64,000 bases of DNA from a virus. The notes below the pieces were generated by a model that had not been told where the DNA came from, did not search any database, and was given only the letters and a program-made list of their open reading frames with translations. Each line of letters starts with the position of its first letter. The first letter of the stretch is position 1. Shown piece by piece: positions 57,492-63,208 of this stretch. A program made the translations under genes and the position numbers. Location of the stretch: positions 79,337 to 143,336 of the IMG/VR virus record IMGVR_UViG_3300017917_003893. One strand, given 5' to 3'.

Positions 57492-57869
57492 ATGGATGCT
57501 GAAGTAATAATAGAAATGACTCCATTTATATTTGAAGATGGCAAGACATACTATTTTCAGATAGTAAAAAGAGATTATTCTAATGACTATCATGATATTT
57601 TTGTTTATGAGAAAATTTTAACAGAAGAAAAAAACTTTTGGGGTAGAATTAAAATTAAAGAAGAATTAGTTTTAATTAATAAAAAACCTGAACTTGTTTC
57701 TGTTAAATTGAACACAAGTGAAATTAAAAATGATATTAAGAAAATATTGATAGCCAATAAAGCTAATTATCAATTAAAAGATTGGGATGGATTTGTTGGT
57801 GATATACCTAATGATGCTAAAGTGGCTTTGAAGAGGGAGGCTTCACTTAAAAACATATTAGGAGAGTAA
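57492..57869 (+). CDS. Hypothetical protein, 125 aa, with KREASLKNILGE tail
   Basis: Beta-rich N-terminal part (VIIEMTPFIFEDGKTYYFQIVKR) and Lys/Asn-rich C-terminal helix with WDGFVGDIPNDAK. The end ALKREASLKNILGE is a variant of the recurring tail. The promoter of the next gene overlaps its stop. No family recognised. Confidence 0.6.
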   Translation: MDAEVIIEMTPFIFEDGKTYYFQIVKRDYSNDYHDIFVYEKILTEEKNFWGRIKIKEELVLINKKPELVSVKLNTSEIKNDIKKILIANKANYQLKDWDGFVGDIPNDAKVALKREASLKNILGE

Positions 57870-57875
57870 TATATA
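57867..57875 (+). promoter_or_regulatory. TAATATATA element upstream of the 57880 gene
   Basis: Exact TAATATATA ending 4 bases before the ATG at 57880, overlapping the upstream stop codon. A tagged gene in an early-type operon thus has its own element. Confidence 0.55.
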
Positions 57876-57879
57876 GTTT

Positions 57880-58362
57880 ATGATTAAATTTAGTGATATG
57901 GTTAGTGAAAGTGTAAGTACATCGGGGTTTAGATTAGGTTTGGATGTACATGGTGTTATAGATGCTATGCCTGATTTTTTTGCATTCTTAACGGACTCAT
58001 TTATTAAGAATGGTGGTGAGGTGCATATACTAACAGGTGGTCACTGGGATGAAAATTTTGATAAACAATTAAAAGACTTTGGAATTAAATGGACTCATAA
58101 ATTTTCAGTTTATGATCATTTAATTGAAACAAATGCTGGAATTGTTGGTGAGATTCAATTTCCAGATGGTACAATACAAAAGAAATTTGAAGATGGTCTT
58201 TGGGACCATGTTAAAGCAGATTACTGTAAGAAACACAATATTTCATTACATATTGACGATACTTTAATTTATAATGACTTTTTCTCAACACCATTTGCTA
58301 GATTGTGGTCACATAATCAAAAGCCAAAGGCATCACATAAAGATGTCAGACACTTAGACTAA
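57880..58362 (+). CDS. HAD-like protein with capsid-targeting-like leader (MIKFSDMVSE)
   Basis: 160 residues. The leader MIKFSDMVSE|SVS has a VSE site. GLDVHGVIDAMPDFF is a HAD motif I with His in place of the second Asp-region residue (DxHG). HILTGGHW may be motif II and LHIDDTLIYNDFF motif IV. The DxH variant occurs in phage HAD-like proteins and may change the reaction. It overlaps the NUDIX gene by one base (TAATG). Confidence 0.75.
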   Translation: MIKFSDMVSESVSTSGFRLGLDVHGVIDAMPDFFAFLTDSFIKNGGEVHILTGGHWDENFDKQLKDFGIKWTHKFSVYDHLIETNAGIVGEIQFPDGTIQKKFEDGLWDHVKADYCKKHNISLHIDDTLIYNDFFSTPFARLWSHNQKPKASHKDVRHLD

Positions 58363-58841
58363 TGATTAATAAGATTAATAAATTTTTTGAATTTGATCCT
58401 TTTGAAAGTAAAATGAAAAAATCAGCTGGAGTTGCAATCGTTTTAAGAAACGAAAAAATATTACTTTGTCACCCATCAAACGCTAAGTGGTTTGGTTCAT
58501 ATTCTTTTCCAAAAGGTGGAATTGATGAAGGTGAAACTATAAAAGAAGCCGCTTTAAGAGAATTATTTGAAGAAACATCTGTTAAAGTTGATGAAAGTAG
58601 ACTTTCTAAAGAGCCTTTGGTAGTTGACTACATGAATTATAAAAAGAAAGATGTAGTTTATAAAAGAATATACCTTTATACTCTTTATATAAATGATATA
58701 TCAGAGATAGGTTTGGACTCAGAAGTTATTCCAAAAGAAAGATTACAATTAGAAGAAATTGACTGGGCTGGCTTTATTACAAAAGAAGAAGCAAAAACTA
58801 GAATCTTTCATAAAAGTATATCTGTATTAGATAAGTTATAA
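58362..58841 (+). CDS. NUDIX hydrolase with possible capsid-targeting leader (MINKINKFFE)
   Basis: 159 residues. The Nudix box GGIDEGETIKEAALREL-FEETSV matches Gx5Ex7REUxEExGU. About 18 residues precede the usual start of the domain (SAGVAIVLRNEKILL) and read MINKINKFFEFDPFE, a weaker version of the leader. It would hydrolyse a nucleoside diphosphate derivative. It is coupled to the tagged HAD gene, so they may be packaged together. Confidence 0.82.
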   Translation: MINKINKFFEFDPFESKMKKSAGVAIVLRNEKILLCHPSNAKWFGSYSFPKGGIDEGETIKEAALRELFEETSVKVDESRLSKEPLVVDYMNYKKKDVVYKRIYLYTLYINDISEIGLDSEVIPKERLQLEEIDWAGFITKEEAKTRIFHKSISVLDKL

Positions 58842-58886
58842 ACATTTTACATATTTAAGGTATAAATAGAAAAATAAATTTTATTT

Positions 58887-59315
58887 ATGCCTTTTTTCAA
58901 TAATCTAAACAATTCTAATTTAAATTCTACTGTTAATAATACATCAATACCTATAGCAATGATGTATCAGTCAGAAGAAAAAATTGAAATAAATCTAGAC
59001 CATCCTATTTTTACTGTTTATGTTAATACTAAAAATTTAACAAGACAAGCAGCTGAAGAGTATTTATATAGAACAAAAAAGATGTTTGATGCTTACAAAA
59101 ATATAACTGTTTGGGTCTTATCATCCGATGAAAATAAAGTTGAATGTGTTTATGATGGTCAGTGTAGACAAAGAGATATGGAAATAAGTGGCTTAATAAA
59201 AGAAATAAATACAAGAATTGACATAATGTCTAAATCAAACTCTTTTGAAGATTTCAAAATTAACATTAGAGATTGGAGAATAAATGAACTTGTAAATGGC
59301 TCTAAGGAAGAATAA
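58887..59315 (+). CDS. Hypothetical protein, 142 aa, with RDWRINELVNG tail
   Basis: An Asn/Ser-rich start, then a region with IEINLDHPIFTVYVNTKNL and a long helix. NIRDWRINELVNGSKEE is a variant of the recurring tail. The next ATG lies within its last codons. Similar in plan to T4-type small early proteins, but no family recognised. Confidence 0.6.
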   Translation: MPFFNNLNNSNLNSTVNNTSIPIAMMYQSEEKIEINLDHPIFTVYVNTKNLTRQAAEEYLYRTKKMFDAYKNITVWVLSSDENKVECVYDGQCRQRDMEISGLIKEINTRIDIMSKSNSFEDFKINIRDWRINELVNGSKEE

Positions 59316-59670
59316 AACAGAAATACTTGATAGAATAATCACCAAGGATGGACTTAGTGAGTCTTACGATTGGGGTCATTGGTATTGGGAAGATTATGAT
59401 TATCACGATGATTATTGTGATTGTTATGCCTGTATGCCTATTGATTATGATTATTTACCAGAGGAATTTCAACCTAAGGTAGTTACACATATTAGTAAAA
59501 GAGGAATAAGGGTTACAACATATTCATATCAACCTGGTAAAATGATAGACATGACATCTATCTATTCTAAAGAAGTGTTAAGACAAAAAAGAATTAACCA
59601 TATTTTAGGTATAGAATCAATGGAACATTCTCGTGTAACCTTAGGGGATATTTTGAATATTAAAAAATAA
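59296..59670 (+). CDS. Hypothetical protein, 124 aa, with His/Cys/Tyr-rich middle
   Basis: The middle YDWGHWYWEDYDYHDDYCDCYACMP is rich in Tyr, Asp and Cys, a possible metal-binding patch. LRQKRINHILGIES near the end is an internal copy of the recurring tail, followed by 17 more residues. No family recognised. Confidence 0.6.
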   Translation: MALRKNKTEILDRIITKDGLSESYDWGHWYWEDYDYHDDYCDCYACMPIDYDYLPEEFQPKVVTHISKRGIRVTTYSYQPGKMIDMTSIYSKEVLRQKRINHILGIESMEHSRVTLGDILNIKK

Positions 59671-59682
59671 TCCTTATCTTTG
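59652..59682 (+). promoter_or_regulatory. Host-type (Bacteroidetes sigma-A) promoter
   Basis: TTTG at 59652-59655, 19 bases, then TATCTTTG at 59675-59682: a full consensus match. It drives the 46-residue gene at 59701 and probably tRNA-Cys. Confidence 0.8.
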
Positions 59683-59700
59683 TATAACAAAATAAAAGAT

Positions 59701-59841
59701 ATGGATATTACAACAGTAGTTTCAGACGTTCTTGACAATCAAAGCTTGGATGTAAATTGTGTAGGTGATTTTCTTCAGATGGCTGAAGATTATAAATATC
59801 AACTCTTAATGGATGAACTCAACTCTGAGTTAAATTCATAA
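59701..59841 (+). CDS. Small acidic protein, 46 aa
   Basis: MDITTVVSDVLDNQSLDVNC, then a helical YKYQLLMDELNSELNS end. It begins 18 bases after a consensus host-type promoter and is followed by tRNA-Cys 6 bases later. No family recognised. Confidence 0.6.
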   Translation: MDITTVVSDVLDNQSLDVNCVGDFLQMAEDYKYQLLMDELNSELNS

Positions 59842-59847
59842 AAATAT

Positions 59848-59919
59848 GGTCGGGTGACCGAGTGTTTTAGGTGAAGGCCTGCAAAGCCTTTTACGGTGGT
59901 TAGAATCCATCCCCGACCT
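59848..59919 (+). tRNA. tRNA-Cys (anticodon GCA)
   Basis: Acceptor GGTCGGG (59848-59854) pairs with CCCGACC (59912-59918), and the discriminator is T (59919), as in Cys tRNAs. Anticodon stem AAGGC/GCCTT holds loop CTGCAAA with GCA at 59881-59883. The T-arm GGTGG-TTAGAAT-CCATC pairs fully with one G-T. The D-arm has ACC/GGT. The 3' CCA is not encoded, so it needs a CCA-adding enzyme. Confidence 0.95.
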
Positions 59920-59932
59920 CTAATTTTATTTA

Positions 59933-60529
59933 ATGGTAAATTCATATAATTTAGGCAAAGTTCATACAAACTATTTAACTAGTGATGAGCTAAAAACAGA
60001 GTTTAGAGATTATAAGTTAAAAGTCTTGAATGGTGAAATTAGTTTTACACCATCAGAGAGGTTTATAGAGAGATATAGAGATACTTTATATTTCATTTCA
60101 GATAATCTTTCAAATGATATAATTAGTGGTTCACTTGCACTTAATATATTTGGTCTTATACACAGAGATTCAAATGATATTGATATTATCATAGATGATA
60201 AAAATAGATATCCTAAGTATGATAAAGATGGTTATGAAGATTTAGAATTTTCAACTGCTAACAGATTGGGTTATATTGAGTTCAAACACAAAAGAGGTAT
60301 TTTCACATCTGAAAAAAAATACAAAGTAGACTTTTTTCACAATGATTATGGTGCTTCATTTACCACATTTGATTTTAATGGTAAACAACTCAAAATTCAC
60401 AATCCTTTAGAAATTATTGATTATAAGTTAAATATGGCTATCAATAAAAAAACTGAAAGTTCTACTTCTCGTAAACACAATGAGGATTTGACTGGAATTT
60501 TTGGTCAAATGTCTTGGCAATTACTATAA
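59933..60529 (+). CDS. Nucleotidyltransferase-fold protein
   Basis: 198 residues. ISGSLALNIFGLIHRDSNDIDIII is the GS...DxD signature of polymerase-beta-like nucleotidyltransferases (GS near 82, DID near 98). A KVDFFHN strand with a third acidic residue and a HNPLEIIDYKLNM helix follow. Related families include AbiEii-type toxins, tRNA nucleotidyltransferases and antibiotic adenylyltransferases. It starts 14 bases after tRNA-Cys, so tRNA modification is a possible role. Confidence 0.72.
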   Translation: MVNSYNLGKVHTNYLTSDELKTEFRDYKLKVLNGEISFTPSERFIERYRDTLYFISDNLSNDIISGSLALNIFGLIHRDSNDIDIIIDDKNRYPKYDKDGYEDLEFSTANRLGYIEFKHKRGIFTSEKKYKVDFFHNDYGASFTTFDFNGKQLKIHNPLEIIDYKLNMAINKKTESSTSRKHNEDLTGIFGQMSWQLL

Positions 60530-60544
60530 CTTTTAGTATCTTTG
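60514..60544 (+). promoter_or_regulatory. Host-type (Bacteroidetes sigma-A) promoter
   Basis: TTGG at 60514-60517, 19 bases, then TATCTTTG at 60537-60544. The ATG at 60549 is 4 bases past the box, so the ligase mRNA is probably leaderless. It overlaps the end of the nucleotidyltransferase gene. Confidence 0.7.
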
Positions 60545-60548
60545 TGTT

Positions 60549-61184
60549 ATGGCAAAGTACTTAAACTATCGATACATATTTCCTCCACGTCCAAAGAATG
60601 CTATTCCAGATTCTGAATTAGCTTTTTGGGACAATGGTTCTTTAATTGCTCAGCCAAAACTTAATGGTTCTAACTGTGTTATCTTTACCAATGGTATTAA
60701 GTTCATAGCTATGAATCGTCATAATCAACGATTGACAGCTTTTAATCTTAATGATAATGAGTTAAAAGATATTTACAGAGGTGAAGGCTGGATGGTTTTG
60801 AATGGTGAGTACATGAATAAATCTAAATCTGATGAAAATAATCAGGTTTTTAATCATAAATTTGCAATCTTTGATATACTTGCGTTCAATGGTGAGTATC
60901 TTGTTGGTAAAACATTTGAAGAAAGAATTCAATTACTTGATAGTCTTTATGGTCAAGTAAATTCTGAAAAAGAATATCTTTATAAAATTACTGAAAATGT
61001 TTATCGTGTTAAATCTTATGTAAATGATTTCAAAAATCTTTATGATAATTTGACACCAATTGACATGATTGAGGGTTTAGTGATGAAAAGGAAGGCGGCT
61101 CGTCTAGAATTAGGCACATCTGAGAACAATAATACAAAAAGTCAGTTGAAGTGTCGTAAGGCAACAAAGAATTACAAGTACTAA
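60549..61184 (+). CDS. ATP-dependent RNA/DNA ligase-like nucleotidyltransferase
   Basis: 211 residues. Motif I is QPKLNGSN with Lys37 as the likely AMP-bound residue; motif III FAIFDIL; motif IV EGLVMKR; motif V QLKCRKATKNY. The protein stops at motif V with no OB fold, which is nearer to small RNA ligases than to DNA ligases. It may reseal cut RNA. Its start directly behind a host-type promoter suggests early expression. Confidence 0.82.
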   Translation: MAKYLNYRYIFPPRPKNAIPDSELAFWDNGSLIAQPKLNGSNCVIFTNGIKFIAMNRHNQRLTAFNLNDNELKDIYRGEGWMVLNGEYMNKSKSDENNQVFNHKFAIFDILAFNGEYLVGKTFEERIQLLDSLYGQVNSEKEYLYKITENVYRVKSYVNDFKNLYDNLTPIDMIEGLVMKRKAARLELGTSENNNTKSQLKCRKATKNYKY

Positions 61185-61187
61185 ATT

Positions 61188-61196
61188 TAATATATA
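61188..61196 (+). promoter_or_regulatory. TAATATATA element upstream of the 61217 gene
   Basis: Exact TAATATATA 20 bases before the GTG at 61217. Confidence 0.45.
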
Positions 61197-61216
61197 AGAA
61201 AAACAATTAATTTCAA

Positions 61217-61783
61217 GTGGAAAAGTTTTCAAAAATCAAACCTAAAAGCGAGTTCTCAGACGATAAAGAAAAAGTACTTTACAAAGACAATCATTTTCAA
61301 ATAGTTCAATTTGAAGACTGGTCAATTCTTAAAGAAAGAGACGCTGTTGTTTGTATTATTTATTTAATTGAAACTAATCAAGTTGTTTTAAGATACGAGT
61401 ATATCCCAACATTCAAATATGCTGATGGTAAAGATTATCACTTAACTTTAGTTTGTGGTGGTATCGAACAAGGTGAGACTGTTGAGAAAGCTTTAAGAAG
61501 AGAAATTGAAGAAGAAGCCGGTATTGTAATTAGAGAAGACTTTCAATTTGAAGCATTAGAACCACTTTTTATTAATAAAGCATCTGCTAATAAATATTAT
61601 CCTTATGTTATTGCTCTTAATGAAAGAGATTATCATGAAGTTGTTGCTAAAGGTGACGGCTCTAAAGAAGAGGAAATGTCTAAATCAGTTAAAGTAGATG
61701 TTAAGTATTTAAGCTCATTAAAGCCATCAGATTTAATAACAGATTATATGTTATTGAAGTTAAAAGAATACTTAAATGTTTAA
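61217..61783 (+). CDS. NUDIX hydrolase, ADP-ribose pyrophosphatase-like
   Basis: 188 residues from a GTG; no ATG is available upstream. An N-terminal strand region (NHFQIVQFEDWSILKERDAV) and the Nudix box GGIEQGETVEKALRREI-EEEAGI follow the ADPRase plan, with LRYEYIPTF as the typical preceding strand. The substrate could be ADP-ribose or another nucleotide sugar. MEKFSKIKPKSEF at the start is only loosely leader-like. Converges on the 61780 gene. Confidence 0.85.
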   Translation: MEKFSKIKPKSEFSDDKEKVLYKDNHFQIVQFEDWSILKERDAVVCIIYLIETNQVVLRYEYIPTFKYADGKDYHLTLVCGGIEQGETVEKALRREIEEEAGIVIREDFQFEALEPLFINKASANKYYPYVIALNERDYHEVVAKGDGSKEEEMSKSVKVDVKYLSSLKPSDLITDYMLLKLKEYLNV

Positions 61784-63144
61784 TTCTTTAAGTATCTTTC
61801 TAAATCTCCTTTTATTTCAGCATTAAGTGATTTTGAATCTACATCTCCATAGTCAGAGAAATATGGTTTCATTTCATAGTTAAAAGATTGTTCACCACAC
61901 CATTCTTTGAATATATCAAATAAACTATTACTTTTTAGTCTATCACCATCTTCGTTGTCAATCCATTCATTGCTATACGGAATTTTAAAGAATGTATCTA
62001 GCTCTTGATATTCTTTTCTAACTTGATTTCCTTCAGCATCTTTTGATGTATAGTGTTTAGTTACTTCTCTTTTTTCTTTTGTGAATGTAAACTCTTTTTC
62101 AACTATTTCATCAAATTCATCAAGTATTGTTTGGTAGTTAGCATCAACATGTGCATTCATTTCCCAATCACCTATATTTTGCTTAACTTCTTTACATATT
62201 TCCGAATTTTTACATAATTGTTTTAATGAGTCATAAAATCTTTCTTTAAGTAAATAGTTAATAACTTCTTCTTCTGATTTACCTTTAGTATTATCATAAG
62301 CTTCATCCGAACATTCATCACCTATATGATTTATAAACTTTTCTAAACCACCAGCTTCTTTAATCATTGATTTGATTAACAAAATTCCATTTTCTTTACT
62401 TAATGTGTATTGAAACATTGATGATGTATCTGGTTGATAATCAGATCCATAATAATTATCATACATATTTTCTTGACCATTAACTAAAATATCTTTGTAA
62501 CTCGCATTTCTTGAGAGCATTATGTCTGATAAATCTTCTAAGTTAATCTCAATATAAACTTTACCATCTTCTGATATAATAGCATCTGACCAATTATAGT
62601 AATCAACAAGGTCTTTTTCTGATATTGTAAACTTATCTTTTGATTTAGCAAAAATAGCGATATAACCCTCAGCTTCTAAAACTTCTGGTTCATTCGAATT
62701 CCAGTTATCTGTGTAGAATAATCCATCTTTAATAACTATACCATCAATATCACCAAGATTACCATCACTATCATTTATTTTTATTTCAGCATTGGCTTCT
62801 TCAGCTATAATTGAACAAGCAAATTGAAATGTAGAAGTAACATCATCTTTTTTAATTCTACTACTTTTATCTATTTTAATCCAGTAGGCGGGTGTAACTT
62901 CTTCACCGGCTTTTACTTTTTCTTCAAATATCTCTTTTTCTCTTTCTTTCCACACACCACTTTCGTAATATCCTTGTTTGATTTTATTACAAAATCCAAA
63001 TTCTACAGAAACATAATAACCAGCATCTGTTATTTCCAACATATAATCATTAATGTCATCTTCAGATAATTTCCAAAGAGTCTTTTCTTCTATTTTTTCT
63101 TTAATGGATTCTGAAATAAATTGTATGTACCTTTTAAGTTTCAT
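61780..63144 (-). CDS. Large putative capsid-targeted protein (leader MKLKRYIQFISE)
   Basis: 454 residues. MKLKRYIQFISE|SIKE closely matches T4-type leaders. The body is acidic with several segments (LWKLSEDDINDYMLEITDAGYYVSVEFG; SRIKKDDVTSTFQFACSIIAEEANAEIKI). The C-terminal third is helical with an RKEYQELDTFFKIPYSNEW region. No catalytic motif recognised. A TATATATAG element lies just before its ATG. Confidence 0.68.
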   Translation of the reverse strand: MKLKRYIQFISESIKEKIEEKTLWKLSEDDINDYMLEITDAGYYVSVEFGFCNKIKQGYYESGVWKEREKEIFEEKVKAGEEVTPAYWIKIDKSSRIKKDDVTSTFQFACSIIAEEANAEIKINDSDGNLGDIDGIVIKDGLFYTDNWNSNEPEVLEAEGYIAIFAKSKDKFTISEKDLVDYYNWSDAIISEDGKVYIEINLEDLSDIMLSRNASYKDILVNGQENMYDNYYGSDYQPDTSSMFQYTLSKENGILLIKSMIKEAGGLEKFINHIGDECSDEAYDNTKGKSEEEVINYLLKERFYDSLKQLCKNSEICKEVKQNIGDWEMNAHVDANYQTILDEFDEIVEKEFTFTKEKREVTKHYTSKDAEGNQVRKEYQELDTFFKIPYSNEWIDNEDGDRLKSNSLFDIFKEWCGEQSFNYEMKPYFSDYGDVDSKSLNAEIKGDLERYLKN

Positions 63145-63152
63145 ACTCTATA

Positions 63153-63185
63153 TATAAAAAAAGAGAGACTATTTTGTCTCTCTTT
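63153..63185 (-). terminator. Intrinsic terminator of the SHOCT gene, joined to the next promoter
   Basis: On the minus strand AAAGAGAGAC / GTCTCTCTTT form a 10-bp stem (63160-63185) followed by T-run and then TATATATAG before the ATG at 63144. Terminator and promoter thus share the T/A tract. Confidence 0.75.
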
Positions 63186-63208
63186 CTTAGCTGTTCGTTT
63201 ATTTAATT

